Shown here piece by piece: positions 33,272 through 44,950 of a stretch of 64,000 nucleotides of DNA. The position numbers and the translations under genes are program-made. The stretch comes from Aureimonas altamirensis. Its GTDB lineage: Bacteria; Pseudomonadota; Alphaproteobacteria; Rhizobiales; Rhizobiaceae. How positions within the stretch are numbered: position 1 is the stretch's first letter; each line of letters begins with the position of its first letter. The notes below the pieces were generated by a model. It worked only from the letters and a program-made list of their open reading frames with translations, did no database searches and was not told the origin of the DNA. The DNA lies in contig NZ_BBWQ01000022.1 in the NCBI RefSeq assembly GCF_001463885.1, positions 62,001 through 126,000 of the forward strand. The letters are read 5' to 3'.

Positions 33272-33566
33272 GTCCGAACGTCCTTTCGATGAGGGTTGCG
33301 CCATTACCGGATTGCGACATGTCGACCGGCTCGAGGCTGTCCTGCGTCGTCACTCGCTCATGGCGTTCGTCGTCGTTGCGGATGCGATATTGCAGTGAAT
33401 CTCCCCGTGCCGGCAGTCTGCCGGTTATGCGGTAGATATCGGCGGGTAATGCCGGCCTCACGAAACCGCCCTTGAGCCGGACAGCCTGTCCGATCGCGAA
33501 GAGATGAGCAGGAGCCTCGTGGCGGGCGGGACGGTTCGTGCGCCGGATTGGGTTGGTTGATATCAT
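33264..33566 (-). CDS. Conserved small hypothetical protein
   Basis: 100 aa. Contains FAIGQAVRLKGGFVRPALPA and YRITGRLPARGDSLQYRIRN, which look like a small SH3-like barrel (KOW or CAP-Gly-like reading is possible but unproved). Basic N-terminus. ATGA overlap with the upstream gene and 8-bp overlap with the downstream one. Confidence 0.62.
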   Translation of the reverse strand: MISTNPIRRTNRPARHEAPAHLFAIGQAVRLKGGFVRPALPADIYRITGRLPARGDSLQYRIRNDDERHERVTTQDSLEPVDMSQSGNGATLIERTFGHG

Positions 33567-33826
33567 GGCTGTTGGTGATCCTTTTCGAGGGCGGCGTCGA
33601 GATCGGCGGGATCTATCGGCGCCATCTGATACGTGTGGCCATCAATGCCGATGGCGGGCAGGTGGATGAAGGCGCCTACACGTCTCCAGGCAAGGCGGGA
33701 GGATCCCTCCAGCAGTTCCTCATCCTGGTCCACGCGATAGTCGCCGGCAGGCTGCGCAGCGTCGAAGCCGGACAGCATGAAGGGTGCGGAGAACCGGACG
33801 ATTTTCTGCGTGGTGCGCGTTGTCAT
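33563..33826 (-). CDS. Conserved small hypothetical protein, first of the operon
   Basis: 87 aa from the ATG at 33826, preceded by GGAGG at 9 bp spacing. MTTRTTQKIVRFSAPFMLSG, then VDQDEELLEGSSRLAWRRVG and IHLPAIGIDGHTYQMAPIDP. It resembles small proteins of rhizobia of unknown role. Opens the operon that reads away from groESL. Confidence 0.65.
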   Translation of the reverse strand: MTTRTTQKIVRFSAPFMLSGFDAAQPAGDYRVDQDEELLEGSSRLAWRRVGAFIHLPAIGIDGHTYQMAPIDPADLDAALEKDHQQP

Positions 33827-34331
33827 GGGTCGATACCTCCGCAGGAGCACGCAAACGCGCCTCCTGCATCATTCCCATTCGAACCGGAACGAACTTCCGT
33901 GCTGCCAGTACATCCGTGGTCAGCGGCGCGTTCATTCCAAGGTTCGAACAGAGCGATATGCGCGCCAGGTCGGCGCGTGATGCATTCGCTATCGAGAATT
34001 CGGTGGTGAATGGCGGGTCTCTGACACCGCAAAAAGCCAAGTCGGCCAAATCAACGAGTTTTATATATGGGCTGTCCCCACCCGGTAAACAAGGAGCGGG
34101 TCGCTATTATTTATCTAGAATTGAATAAATGGCTCTTCCATAAAAATAAAAATCCTTAAAAAGGCAGGAAATACGTATTGAAAACAACAAACATCGCATT
34201 GGTAGAAGTGATATAAATTTTCGCAATTCCACCTTTTCAACGAAATACGTTTAGCACTCCTATCATTCGAGTGCCAAAGTCGCTATCTATCCGAGGTGGT
34301 CGCCCTATGCGCCGGCCTCAGAAAGAACCCC
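33827..34331. promoter_or_regulatory. Divergent control region between the small-protein operon and groESL
   Basis: 505 bp without a gene. The part 34,050-34,250 is much richer in A and T than the surroundings. It holds the CIRCE operator (34251-34277). I could not assign -35/-10 boxes with confidence. Confidence 0.6.
34251..34277 (+). promoter_or_regulatory. CIRCE operator
   Basis: TTAGCACTC-N9-GAGTGCCAA, one mismatch to the consensus TTAGCACTC-N9-GAGTGCTAA. It is the binding site of the heat-shock repressor HrcA, which would be encoded by the host chromosome. 54 bp upstream of the groES start. Confidence 0.93.
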
Positions 34332-34649
34332 ATGAAATTCCGGCCCCTCCACGACCGCGTCGTCATCCGACGGGCGGAAGGCGATCTCAAATCCAAAGGC
34401 GGGATCATCATTCCCGATACCGCGAAGGAAAAGCCGCAGGAAGGCGAGGTGATCGCCGTCGGCCCGGGTTCGCGCGACGAAGCCGGCAAGCTGGTTCCAC
34501 TCGACGTCAAGGCGGGCGACCTCATCCTGTTCGGCAAATGGTCCGGCACCGAGGTCAAGCTCGACGGCGAGGATCTCCTGATCATGAAGGAATCCGACAT
34601 CATGGGCATCGTCGAGAAGACAACGGCGGCCGCCAGCAAAGCCGCCTGA
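34332..34649 (+). CDS. groES: Co-chaperonin GroES
   Basis: 105 aa from the ATG at 34332: [20 protein letters not shown], the mobile loop [15 protein letters not shown], the roof and C-terminal [14 protein letters not shown]. Standard length. It caps GroEL. First gene of a CIRCE-controlled operon on the island, probably an additional copy besides chromosomal groESL. Confidence 0.95.
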   Translation: MKFRPLHDRVVIRRAEGDLKSKGGIIIPDTAKEKPQEGEVIAVGPGSRDEAGKLVPLDVKAGDLILFGKWSGTEVKLDGEDLLIMKESDIMGIVEKTTAAASKAA

Positions 34650-34667
34650 CCGGCCGATACCTGATAA

Positions 34668-36326
<1,659 letters not shown>

Positions 36327-36396
36327 GAACAGTGCCTGAACCGTTCGGCCGACGCCCAGACAAAGCAATCTGCATTCCAACCTGGAAGGAATCTCC

Positions 36397-36789
36397 ATGG
36401 CCACACAAAGCACGACCAAACCATCTCTCTCCCGCCGCTGGGAAGACTATCAGCCTTCAAAGACCATTCTGGTCTGGGCATGCATCGCGGCGATGATCGC
36501 AACGATCGTTATAGGATTCAGCTGGGGCGGCTGGGTCACTGGCGGCACTTCGCAGACCATGGCGAAAGCGGCCGGCGACACGGCGCGCGGGGAGCTGGCA
36601 TCCGCCATATGCGTCGAAAGGTTCAACGCGGCCCCAGATGCGGCGGCGAAACTTGCCGAGTTCAAGGCGATACCCGACAGCTACAAGAAGCGTCAGTTCG
36701 TGGAAGCCGGCGGCTGGGCGACGATGCCGGGGCAGACGACTGCCGACCGGCTTGGAGTCCAAGGCTGTGTCACCGGGCTTGGCGCATAA
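36397..36789 (+). CDS. Hypothetical single-pass membrane protein after groEL
   Basis: 130 aa. One membrane helix (~residues 24-46, VWACIAAMIATIVIGFSWGG) after a basic N-terminus, then a periplasmic domain with two cysteines (ASAICVERF and VQGCVTGLG) that could form a disulfide. AAGGAA precedes the ATG. No recognised family. Same strand as groESL, 70 bp behind, so perhaps part of the heat-shock unit. Confidence 0.65.
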   Translation: MATQSTTKPSLSRRWEDYQPSKTILVWACIAAMIATIVIGFSWGGWVTGGTSQTMAKAAGDTARGELASAICVERFNAAPDAAAKLAEFKAIPDSYKKRQFVEAGGWATMPGQTTADRLGVQGCVTGLGA

Positions 36790-36856
36790 TACCCCGTTTA
36801 AAGCGCTCAGGCAGGCGCCAGGGCGTTTCCACCCGCCACAGGAAGGAACTTCAGCA

Positions 36857-37024
36857 ATGATCTCGTTTGTGAAGAAGACAGATACGCATCCGACGCTCAA
36901 GCAGGTCGAAGAAAATCGCTTCGAGCAGATCCGCAAGGCGGCGGCTGAACGGCACCGCAAATCGGATACCGACGGCACCCGCCGCCGCGCCCGCCAGAAG
37001 GCCGAGGACAACAGGCTGATCTGA
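36857..37024 (+). CDS. Small charged hypothetical protein (55 aa)
   Basis: Starts MISFVKKTDTHPTLKQVEEN with AAGGAA upstream; very rich in R, K, E and D with a helical C-terminus (RRRARQKAEDNRLI). No known domain. The next small gene starts one base after its stop. Confidence 0.55.
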   Translation: MISFVKKTDTHPTLKQVEENRFEQIRKAAAERHRKSDTDGTRRRARQKAEDNRLI

Positions 37025-37025
37025 G

Positions 37026-37172
37026 ATGCATGTGCTCTACTCGAAAAGGCAGCATCCGATGCGATATCTTGATCGAATAAGAACGGAACCGTCCCTCTGG
37101 CTCCTGATACTGATGGTCGGTGGCTTGGCCGCCACGATCCTTTACGTGGTTCTGACTAGCATCACCTATTGA
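37026..37172 (+). CDS. Small single-pass membrane peptide (48 aa)
   Basis: Starts MHVLYSKRQHPMRYLDRIRT and has one hydrophobic helix (SLWLLILMVGGLAATILYVV) near the C-terminus. One base separates it from the preceding gene, so translational coupling is likely. A second ATG at residue 12 is an alternative start. Confidence 0.5.
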   Translation: MHVLYSKRQHPMRYLDRIRTEPSLWLLILMVGGLAATILYVVLTSITY

Positions 37173-37749
37173 GTGAAGTGCAAGCCAGCTTCACCGATCC
37201 GACGTTGGGATGATGGATGGGCATGGGGATGCGATCAGCGTATCTCCGGTATCCAGCCGCCTGGGGAGCTTGCTCTGCTGATCGCAGAGGCATTAAGGGA
37301 AGGAGCAGGCTGACATGCCGAGGCTGTCCGACTTGGGTGCGGAATAGTTCCTCCGAGGCGGACCAATAAGGGCCAAGCAGCGGTCAGCCGCAGCGGCTCA
37401 ACGGCAGCTTTCGGGATTTTGCGATCTCATAGCCGATGATGACAAAGAGGTCTTAAGCAGCCAAACGCTCATATTCCATAGAGCGGGCAAAATCATTCGC
37501 TGCGCTCGCACGATTGGTGGGTTTTAGCACAGCCTGGGGGTCTCCCCGCTGAAGGGGGTGCGCCGGCAACGATAGTGCCGGCCAGGGGGGAAGGCCTTCC
37601 CCCTTCAGGCCCACGGCAAGATGCGCGTTTATTCGCGGGAACAATAAAACGAGCCCGCGCGAAGGAAGAATCAGAAGCGAATAGCCGTCGCCGGTGTTGG
37701 CGTCTCCCGGTATGATGAGGTGAGTTTGGCGCTCAGGCTTGGAAAACTA
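37173..37749. other. Non-coding interval
   Basis: About 577 bp. There is a hairpin GCCGGCA...TGCCGGC (near 37564-37586) and, around it, a GC-rich stretch with repeated C and G runs. An open frame on the minus strand (37453-37644) has no visible SD box. Possibly the remnant of an older mobile element; not resolved. Confidence 0.4.
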
Positions 37750-38637
37750 ATGACGCAGCATGACCAGCACATCGCCGCGTGGCGGGATGCTTTTCGCGAC
37801 GAGACAACGGGCATCCACAGAGCCATTCAGGATCTGCTCTGGAACTACGCCGCCTTTCGCACGACGGTTCGGATCGTCCGTCTTGCAAATGAGAAGAGAG
37901 GCTCGAGACCCCCGCTTAACCAGATGATGTTCAATCTCGTTTCCGAGGGATACTGGTCAAGCCTGCTTCTCGGCACTCGCCGACTTCTCGATAAGGCCCC
38001 GATAAAAGGCCCCAAGGGAGTTTACTCGATCCGATCTGTCGTCAACGACGTGAAAGCGAGCCAAAACTGGTTGACCAGGAGAATCTACGTCGAGAAAGTG
38101 CTTGACGCGCAATACGATCTCGATCGCCTGCATCAAGAACAACATGACCACCTCGTCGCCGCGAAGGGGCGTCCGGTGTGGGGCGATCCAGAGCTCATGA
38201 AAAGTGAGGCCGCGCATCGGCATTTCGATGTTTTGAGCGGCGTTTCTGCGTCAGAGCGTAACCCGAGCAATCTGATCTCGGACACGGTCTTCGAGAAGAT
38301 CGAAACTCGGCTTGCCCGCCTTGATCGAATTGCCGAGCACGTTAACTCGCATGTTGCCCATGCCGGGAACAAGCAAAGTCGGCAGGACAGGGAGCTTGGT
38401 GATTTCGACATTCGCGATGCTGAAAAGACTCTCAGGCAGTTGAAGGAAATCGCGGATCTGGTCGGAGTGTGGTTCGCCAACGAAGGCGGTGCGGGCCTCG
38501 CCACATATCTCGGTGACCAATTCGAGGGCCTCGATCATCCTGTTGTAGACACCGCCGACCTTGCCGACCTTGCAGAACAATGGCGATTGATCGATAGAGA
38601 AATCGCAGAATGGTCGATCGGGCCAGAAGATCTGTGA
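37750..38637 (+). CDS. Hypothetical protein, possibly HEPN/AbiU2-like
   Basis: 295 aa from the ATG at 37750; a GTG at 37720 is an alternative. All-helical prediction by eye. YWSSLLLGTRRLLDKAPIKG and the later motif HVNSHVAHAGNKQSR resemble the AbiU2-like HEPN group, in which an R-x4-6-H motif forms an RNase site. The likeness is weak and only from memory of the pattern. Different codon use from its neighbours (less GC at third positions) and isolated position suggest separate acquisition. If it is HEPN, an abortive-infection role would fit the island. Confidence 0.5.
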   Translation: MTQHDQHIAAWRDAFRDETTGIHRAIQDLLWNYAAFRTTVRIVRLANEKRGSRPPLNQMMFNLVSEGYWSSLLLGTRRLLDKAPIKGPKGVYSIRSVVNDVKASQNWLTRRIYVEKVLDAQYDLDRLHQEQHDHLVAAKGRPVWGDPELMKSEAAHRHFDVLSGVSASERNPSNLISDTVFEKIETRLARLDRIAEHVNSHVAHAGNKQSRQDRELGDFDIRDAEKTLRQLKEIADLVGVWFANEGGAGLATYLGDQFEGLDHPVVDTADLADLAEQWRLIDREIAEWSIGPEDL

Positions 38638-38701
38638 TCCCCGAGAGGCAAGCCGATTCCTTGGTTCGAACCGATACCGCCTTCTGTCAAAGCCACCGGC
38701 T

Positions 38702-41700
38702 TTACCGGAAATCCCGCGCCTTCACCCTGATGCCGCCGGCCACCGGCCCCTGCTTCTCGGCCGCAGCCGCCTCGCGCTGCCCGACACTCGCCAGATCCCG
38801 CGACAGATCGACGATCCGATGGGCGACAAGATGCACGACCTCGCCCTCGCGCTGAACGCGGCCCCTCACGGCGATCATGCTCGATGAGAGAATGACCCGC
38901 CGATAGCGCTCGAAGACCTTTTGCCACACGACGAGATTGGCGATGCCGGTCTCGTCCTCGAGCGTGACGAACATGACGCCATTAGCCGAGCCGGGGCGTT
39001 GGCGCACCAGGACGATCCCTGCCGCCTCCAGCCAGCGCCGGTCGCGCGCCGCCATCGCCTCGGCGCAGCTGACGATCCGGCGCTTCGCCAGGTCCTCGCG
39101 CAGGAAGGAGACCGGATGGCGGCGCAGCGACAGGCCGATATGCCCGTAATCCTCGACCACCTCGCGACCGGCGGGCATCGCTCTCAGCGCGATCGCAGGC
39201 TCGTCGAGTTCCGGAACGGTCCGCCCCTCACGGTCCGAGGCGGCGGCGAAGAGCGGCAGTTCCTCGTCGCGCAGCCCCTTGATGGCCCATTGCGCCTCGC
39301 GCCGGGCGAGGCCGAAAGCCGGACGGAATCCATCGGCCGCGGCGATCTGATCGAGCGCCGCGACGGGAACGCCGGCCCGCCGCCAGAGATCGGCGATCGA
39401 GGTGAAATTCTCATCGCCCCGCGCCGCCACGATGGCGGCGGCATGGGCATTGGCGAGGCCCTTGACCATTCGCAGTCCAAGACGGACCGCGAGACGGCTT
39501 TCGTCGCCGGTCGGCTCCAGCGTGCAATCCCAGCGGGAGGCATTGATGCAGACCGGGCGGACCTCCACCCCATGCTCGCGGGCGTCGCGCACGATCTGGG
39601 CCGGCGCATAAAAGCCCATGGGCTGGGCGTTGAGGAGCGCGGCGCAGAAGACATCCGGGTGCCAGCATTTGAGCCAGGCCGAGGCATAAGCGATCAGCGC
39701 GAAGCTCGCCGCATGGCTTTCGGGAAAACCATAGGAGCCGAAGCCTTCGAGCTGCTGGAAGGTCCGGGCCGCGAACGGCTCCTCATAGCCGCGCGCGATC
39801 ATCCCCGAGATCAGCCGGTCGCGGAACTTCGAGACGCCGCCGGTATGTTTGAAGGTCGCCATGCTCTTGCGCAGGAGATCGGCCTCGCCCGCGGTAAAGC
39901 CCGCGCATTCGATGGCGACGCGCATCGCCTGTTCCTGGAACAGCGGCACGCCGAGCGTCTTTCCCAGCACCTTCTCCAGCTCGGGCCGGGGATAATCGAC
40001 CTCTTCCAGGCCCTCGCGCCGGCGCAGATAGGGATGAACCATATCGCCCTGGATCGGCCCCGGCCGCACGATCGCGACCTGCACCACCAGGTCGTAATAG
40101 GTCCGGGGTTTCAAGCGCGGCAGCATCGACATCTGCGCCCGGCTCTCGATCTGGAAGGTGCCGAGCGTATCGGCTTTGCGGATCATCGCATAGGTGCGCG
40201 GATCCTCGGCCGGGATCGACGCCAGATCGAGGTGGATATCCTTGTGCTCGGCCAACAGGTCCAGCCCCCGGCGCATGCAACTCAGCATGCCGAGCGCCAG
40301 GACATCGACCTTCATGAAGCGCAGCGCGTCGATATCGTCCTTGTCCCATTCGATGATCTGGCGCCCCTCCATCGCCGCGGGCTCGATGGGCACGAGATCG
40401 TCGAGCCGGTCATGGGTCAGCACGAAACCGCCCGGATGCTGCGACAGATGCCGCGGCGCGCCGCGAAGCTGGGCGGCCAGTTCGAGCGTCAGGCGCAACC
40501 GGCGATCCTCCGGATTGAGGTTGAGATCGCGGAGCTGCTGCTCGGTGACACCAGCCTCGGACCCGCCCCAGAGCTGGCCGGACAGCGTCTGGATCAGGTC
40601 TTCGGGAAGCCCCAGGGCCTTGCCCACGTCCCGCAGCGCGCCCTTGGAGCGATAGCGGATGACGGTGGCGGTCAGAGCGGCGCGCTCGCGGCCGTAATGC
40701 TCATAGACCCACTGGATCACCTCCTCGCGCCGCTCATGCTCGAAATCCACGTCGATATCGGGCGGCTCGCGGCGCTCCTCGGAGACGAAGCGCTCGAACA
40801 GGAGATCGTTGCGGCCGGGATCGATCGCGGTGATGCCGAGCACATAGCAGACGGCCGAGTTCGCCGCCGATCCGCGCCCCTGGCAGAGGATGCCGCGCGA
40901 CCGGGCGAAGCGGACGATGCTGTTCACCGTGAGGAAGTAGGGCGCGTAATCGAGCTTGCCGATCAGGGCCAGCTCATGCTCCAGCGCGGCGGTCACCTCC
41001 TCGGGCACGCCCTCGGGATAGCGGTGTGCGGCGCCCTCCCAGGTCAGCCGCTCCAGGGTTTCCTGCGGGGTCAGCGCCTGGTCGTCGCGCTCTTCGGGAT
41101 ATTGATAGCGCAGCTCGTCGAGCGAGAAGCGGCAGCGATCCGCGATCTCACGCGTCCGGGCCAAAGCCTCGGGCCAGCGCGCGAAGAGCCGGTGCATTTC
41201 GGCGGGCGGCTTCAGATAGCGGTCGGCATGGCGCTCGCGCCGGGCGCCGAGCGCATCGACGGTGACATTGTGGCGGATCGCGGTGACGACATCCTGCAGG
41301 ATGCGGCGGCCGGGTTCGTGGAAGAGCACGTCATTGGTCACCACGGTGGGCACGCCGATCCGCGCGGCGAGCGTCGACAGCTCCCAGAGGCGCATCTGGT
41401 CATTGGGCCGCCGCCGCAGCGTCAGGCCGAGATAGGCGCGATCGCCGAAAGAGTCGCGCAGGCGCCTCAGGCGCAAACCGCAGGTCTCGTCGGCAAGGTC
41501 CGGCACGAGGACCGCGATCAGCCCTTCGCCATAGGCGGTGAGATCGTCCCATTCGAGATGACAGCGCGCCTTGCCCGCCCGCCCCTTGCCCAGCGACAGG
41601 AGTCGGCAGAGCCGCGACCAGGCCGCCCGGTCGGTCGGATAGACCAGCGCCGACATGCCGCAGACGAGATCGAGGCGGCAGCCGACGATCAGCCGCACGC

Positions 41701-41881
41701 CCGCCTCCTTCGCCGCCTCATGGGCGCGCACGATACCGGCCAGCGTGTTGCGATCGGTCACGGCCATGGCCTCGATCCCCATCGCCGCGGCGGCAGCGAG
41801 CAGCTCCTCGGCCGCGGAGGCTCCGCGCAGGAAGGAGAAATTCGACGTCACCTGCAATTCGGCGTAGGCGGGCGCGCTCAT
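38702..41881 (-). CDS. dnaE2: Error-prone DNA polymerase DnaE2
   Basis: 1059 aa from the ATG at 41881 ([20 protein letters not shown]). N-terminal PHP domain, C-family polymerase core with [12 protein letters not shown] (catalytic aspartates), and a C-terminal OB fold ([20 protein letters not shown]). DnaE2 performs lesion bypass in SOS mutagenesis together with ImuA and ImuB. The start overlaps the imuB stop by 4 bp (ATGA). Many rhizobia carry such a cassette on plasmids or islands besides a chromosomal one. Confidence 0.95.
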   Translation of the reverse strand: MSAPAYAELQVTSNFSFLRGASAAEELLAAAAAMGIEAMAVTDRNTLAGIVRAHEAAKEAGVRLIVGCRLDLVCGMSALVYPTDRAAWSRLCRLLSLGKGRAGKARCHLEWDDLTAYGEGLIAVLVPDLADETCGLRLRRLRDSFGDRAYLGLTLRRRPNDQMRLWELSTLAARIGVPTVVTNDVLFHEPGRRILQDVVTAIRHNVTVDALGARRERHADRYLKPPAEMHRLFARWPEALARTREIADRCRFSLDELRYQYPEERDDQALTPQETLERLTWEGAAHRYPEGVPEEVTAALEHELALIGKLDYAPYFLTVNSIVRFARSRGILCQGRGSAANSAVCYVLGITAIDPGRNDLLFERFVSEERREPPDIDVDFEHERREEVIQWVYEHYGRERAALTATVIRYRSKGALRDVGKALGLPEDLIQTLSGQLWGGSEAGVTEQQLRDLNLNPEDRRLRLTLELAAQLRGAPRHLSQHPGGFVLTHDRLDDLVPIEPAAMEGRQIIEWDKDDIDALRFMKVDVLALGMLSCMRRGLDLLAEHKDIHLDLASIPAEDPRTYAMIRKADTLGTFQIESRAQMSMLPRLKPRTYYDLVVQVAIVRPGPIQGDMVHPYLRRREGLEEVDYPRPELEKVLGKTLGVPLFQEQAMRVAIECAGFTAGEADLLRKSMATFKHTGGVSKFRDRLISGMIARGYEEPFAARTFQQLEGFGSYGFPESHAASFALIAYASAWLKCWHPDVFCAALLNAQPMGFYAPAQIVRDAREHGVEVRPVCINASRWDCTLEPTGDESRLAVRLGLRMVKGLANAHAAAIVAARGDENFTSIADLWRRAGVPVAALDQIAAADGFRPAFGLARREAQWAIKGLRDEELPLFAAASDREGRTVPELDEPAIALRAMPAGREVVEDYGHIGLSLRRHPVSFLREDLAKRRIVSCAEAMAARDRRWLEAAGIVLVRQRPGSANGVMFVTLEDETGIANLVVWQKVFERYRRVILSSSMIAVRGRVQREGEVVHLVAHRIVDLSRDLASVGQREAAAAEKQGPVAGGIRVKARDFR

Positions 41882-43401
41882 CCGAAAATCCCGTGCAGGA
41901 ACCAGCGATGCGAGCCGGTGGCGGCATCCTCGCCATCGCCGGAGCGGAAGATCCAGAAGCGTTCGCCGGCATCGTCCTCGACCCGGAAATAGTCCCGCAC
42001 CGCGATCAGCTCGGCATCGCGCTTCCACCATTCCCCGAAGATGCGCTCCGGTCCGTCGGCCCGTCGGACCCGGCGACGCACGCCCTTCCAGGAGAACCAG
42101 TTCGGCGGATGGTCCGGCAGGAGCGCCATGGTCTCGATCGGCTCCGGCCGGGAGAGCAGCCGCGAAGGGCGCGGCCAATGGTCGGGCCAGCCCGCACCCG
42201 TATCCTCGGCGAGTGCCGGCAGACGACGGACCGAGCGCTCGGGCACATCGCTCGCCACCGGCGCGAAACGATAGACCGCCCGCGCGCCGACCCGATTGGC
42301 CAGCGTGTCGATCAGGCCGGACAGATCCGGCGCGCCCTCCTCGATCAGGCTGCTGGCCGCCTGCCGCAAAGGCAGGGGTTCGGCAAGGGTGGCGGTCAGC
42401 GACATGATCTCGATGCCGAAGCCCGGCGCGATGGTCTCGATCCTGTCGCAGAGAAGCCGGGTCAGGCGCGCGGAATCCCGCACCGGCATGGCCAGGCCGA
42501 TGCGCACCGTCTCGATCCGGTTGTCGACCCGGTGGCAGAGCAGGTCGAGACGGCGCGCGCCAAGACCCCGCCCCTCGAGCGCCTCGCAGAGCGCCATGAC
42601 CAGCTTGCGAATATAGCGCGCGATGGTCTCGGCGGCGCCGATGGGCTCTGCGAAGACGCGGCGAACCGAGACCAGCTCCTCGGGCCGGATCGGTTCGATG
42701 GGTTCGGCGATCTCGCCCAGGGCCTGATCGAGACGCCGGCAGAGCTCCGGGCCGAAGCGCCGGGTCAGAGGCGCGCGCGGCTGCCCGATCAGGTCGCCGA
42801 TGCGGACAAAGCCGAGGTCGTTCAGCCCCGCCGCGATCGCGGGTGGCAGGCGCAGGGCTTGCAGCGGCAGCGGTGCGAGTCCTGGGATGGTTTCGCCGGG
42901 AGGAGTGACAAACAGCGGATCGGCCGCGTAGCGCGCCAGCGCATGGGCCGCGCCCCAGCTATCGGCGATGGCTGCGCGGGCGGTGACGCCGGACATGACA
43001 AGCCGCCCGGTCAGCGCCTCCAGCATGGCCGCCTCACCGCCATGCAGATGGTCGGCGCCGGTCGCGTCGATGACGATCCCGTCCGGCGCGTCGGCGGCGG
43101 CGATAGGTGAGAAGCGTTGCAGCACCCAGAGCGCGAGGCGTTCGAGGCTGTCCAGGTCGGCCCGCGGGTCGGCGGGCTCGATGTGGAGGCCGGGCACCAT
43201 CGCCTGGGCCTTGGTGACAGGCATTCCGGCGCGCAGGCCGAGCGCCCGCGCGGCCGGATCGGCCGCCGTCACCACCCGGCGGTTCTTCTCCCTTCCGGCG
43301 ATGACCAGCGGCGCCTCACCGGGCGGCGCTGCGTCGCCCGCCTTCCGCCGCAACCGGTCTGTCGGCCAGTTCGGCAGGAAGACAGAGATGACCCGAGCCA
43401 T
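41878..43401 (-). CDS. imuB: ImuB, inactive Y-family polymerase-like adaptor
   Basis: 507 aa. Y-family polymerase fold from [20 protein letters not shown] onward, but the catalytic carboxylates of active Y-family enzymes are not seen in the first motif (FLPNWP in place of the usual D-x-D). The C-terminal part with [20 protein letters not shown] is typical of ImuB. ImuB links DnaE2 to the beta clamp. Overlaps imuA by 86 bp. Confidence 0.92.
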   Translation of the reverse strand: MARVISVFLPNWPTDRLRRKAGDAAPPGEAPLVIAGREKNRRVVTAADPAARALGLRAGMPVTKAQAMVPGLHIEPADPRADLDSLERLALWVLQRFSPIAAADAPDGIVIDATGADHLHGGEAAMLEALTGRLVMSGVTARAAIADSWGAAHALARYAADPLFVTPPGETIPGLAPLPLQALRLPPAIAAGLNDLGFVRIGDLIGQPRAPLTRRFGPELCRRLDQALGEIAEPIEPIRPEELVSVRRVFAEPIGAAETIARYIRKLVMALCEALEGRGLGARRLDLLCHRVDNRIETVRIGLAMPVRDSARLTRLLCDRIETIAPGFGIEIMSLTATLAEPLPLRQAASSLIEEGAPDLSGLIDTLANRVGARAVYRFAPVASDVPERSVRRLPALAEDTGAGWPDHWPRPSRLLSRPEPIETMALLPDHPPNWFSWKGVRRRVRRADGPERIFGEWWKRDAELIAVRDYFRVEDDAGERFWIFRSGDGEDAATGSHRWFLHGIFG

Positions 43402-44077
43402 CGCACGCCTCCAGTTCGATATCGAGACATTCGCCCGCCCGCGCCCGGATCAGCTCGACCAGCCAGCGCGGCCGCCCGACGCCGGGAACTGGAAGGGACG
43501 AGGACGGCAGCGCCGAGATCCGCCAGCGGGTCATCGCCGCCGTCGGCTGCCCGAAATCGCTGGCCTCCGCCTGTCGCCGCCAGCGGCGCAACGCGATGCA
43601 GATCGTCGCCGAGCCTTTCGCGGCCAGATGCAGCCGCCGCGAGGCGGTCATCGGCAGGCGCGCGACGTCGCCCACGACCGCCCCCAGCCCGCCATGCCGC
43701 AGCCCTTCCTCCATACAGGCCAGAACGGCCTTGTCGTCTCCGGCTTCGACGAAGATCACCCGGCCGGGCGGCAGTCCGGCCTGCTCCAGCCCCGGTGCGA
43801 AGAGATCCTGTAGCGCCACGCACCAGAGCACCTGCCCGGTGGTGCGGGCGGCGATCCCGGCCGTGAAACAGGCCGCAGCCGCGCCATCCACCGCCCCGTT
43901 GCCGCCTCCGGCGACTTCATGGAGGCATCCGAGCGCCAGCCCGCCACCGGGCAGCTTGCGATCCAGCGGCGCGATCCCGAAGGGCAGCACCTCGTGCGGA
44001 TGCGCGCCATCGCCTTCGAGCCGCGCGATGCGCGCCCGAAGGTCGGCAATGGCTGGGCTGTCGGCACGGCTGGGCAT
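43316..44077 (-). CDS. imuA: ImuA, SOS mutagenesis protein
   Basis: 253 aa from the ATG at 44077 (MPSRADSPAIADLRARIARL). RecA/SulA-like fold with PFGIAPLDRKLPGGGLALG and VIFVEAGDDKAVLACMEEGL. Longer frames upstream are rejected because the LexA box would fall inside the gene. First gene of imuA-imuB-dnaE2. ImuA is required with ImuB for DnaE2-dependent damage tolerance. Confidence 0.9.
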   Translation of the reverse strand: MPSRADSPAIADLRARIARLEGDGAHPHEVLPFGIAPLDRKLPGGGLALGCLHEVAGGGNGAVDGAAAACFTAGIAARTTGQVLWCVALQDLFAPGLEQAGLPPGRVIFVEAGDDKAVLACMEEGLRHGGLGAVVGDVARLPMTASRRLHLAAKGSATICIALRRWRRQAEASDFGQPTAAMTRWRISALPSSSLPVPGVGRPRWLVELIRARAGECLDIELEACDGSGHLCLPAELADRPVAAEGGRRSAAR

Positions 44078-44126
44078 ATGAGGATGGCGTCTCCGGGGCT
44101 TTGCACTGGTCGATTCCGTTGCTATG

Positions 44127-44141
44127 TTCTTTATTTGTTCT
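44127..44141. promoter_or_regulatory. LexA box (SOS operator)
   Basis: GTTC-TTTATTT-GTTC, exactly the direct-repeat form GTTC-N7-GTTC used by LexA in alphaproteobacteria. It is 49 bp before imuA and 99 bp before the divergent SRAP gene. Confidence 0.88.
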
Positions 44142-44240
44142 CTTACAGGTCGAGAGTCAATCTCGGCCATCCCGGAAGTGATCGACGGGGTGCAATGCCC
44201 TATGGTGACGTAAAGTATTCGCAAGGAGAGTGGCGGGGCG

Positions 44241-44930
44241 ATGTGCAATCTCTATCGCATTACGACCAATCAGCAGGCGATCCGGGATTTCGTGGCAGCC
44301 ACCCATGACAGTATCGGCAATCTCGAACCGTCGATGGACGTCTATCCCGACCGGCCGGCGCCGGTGGTGCGCAACACCGACGGCGGGCGGGAACTGGCCT
44401 CATTGACCTGGGGTATGCCCACGCCCGTCGAATATCTGAAATCCCGCGACGCGCCGGACACCGGCGTCACCAATATCCGCAACACGGCCAGCCCTCACTG
44501 GCGCAAATGGCTCGGGCTCGAGAATCGCTGCGTGGTCCCGGCCACCGCCTTTTCCGAATATGGGCAAAAGCCCGATCCAGTCACGAAGCGCAAACCGCTG
44601 CACTGGTTCGCCCTCGATGAGACCCAGCCCCTGTTCTTCTTCGCGGGAATCTGGACGCCGTGGCGCGGAACCCGCGGCTCGAACCGGACCCCGCGTCCGG
44701 GCGATCATCAACTGTTCGCCTTCCTGACGACCGAGGCCAATGGCGTGGTGAAGCCGATCCATCCGAAGGCCATGCCCGTCATTCTGACGAGCCACGAAGA
44801 AGTCGAGACCTGGCTGACCGCCGACTGGAACGAAGCCAAGACGCTGCAGCGGCCGCTGCCCGATGATCGGTTGGTGATCCTGGAAACGCCAGCCAATACA
44901 GCCGCCGATGGCATGTTGCCGGGCATCTGA
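44241..44930 (+). CDS. SRAP-domain protein (YedK/HMCES family)
   Basis: 229 aa. The processed catalytic cysteine is C2 (MCNLYRITTN). Further conserved elements: NIRNTASPHWRKWL, RCVVPATAFSEY with the glutamate, and the histidine in KPIHPKAMPVIL. SRAP proteins form a thiazolidine crosslink with abasic sites in single-stranded DNA and shield them from breaks. Divergent from imuA over a shared LexA box, so SOS control is likely. Confidence 0.92.
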   Translation: MCNLYRITTNQQAIRDFVAATHDSIGNLEPSMDVYPDRPAPVVRNTDGGRELASLTWGMPTPVEYLKSRDAPDTGVTNIRNTASPHWRKWLGLENRCVVPATAFSEYGQKPDPVTKRKPLHWFALDETQPLFFFAGIWTPWRGTRGSNRTPRPGDHQLFAFLTTEANGVVKPIHPKAMPVILTSHEEVETWLTADWNEAKTLQRPLPDDRLVILETPANTAADGMLPGI

Positions 44931-44950
44931 CAATGATCCGGAGGACGAAC

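Noticed and set aside
37453..37644. 63-codon minus-strand open frame in the interval after the small membrane peptide
   Set aside because: No SD box, and the composition follows GC-rich hairpins; conservation cannot be judged here.
38921..41992. 1023-codon plus-strand open frame opposite dnaE2
   Set aside because: Long only because of high GC and codon bias of dnaE2 on the other strand.
41882..42178. N-terminal extension of DnaE2
   Set aside because: The family begins at [16 protein letters not shown], and the extension lies within imuB.
44078..44248. Longer ImuA starting at 44170 or 44248
   Set aside because: The LexA box at 44127-44141 would lie inside the gene.
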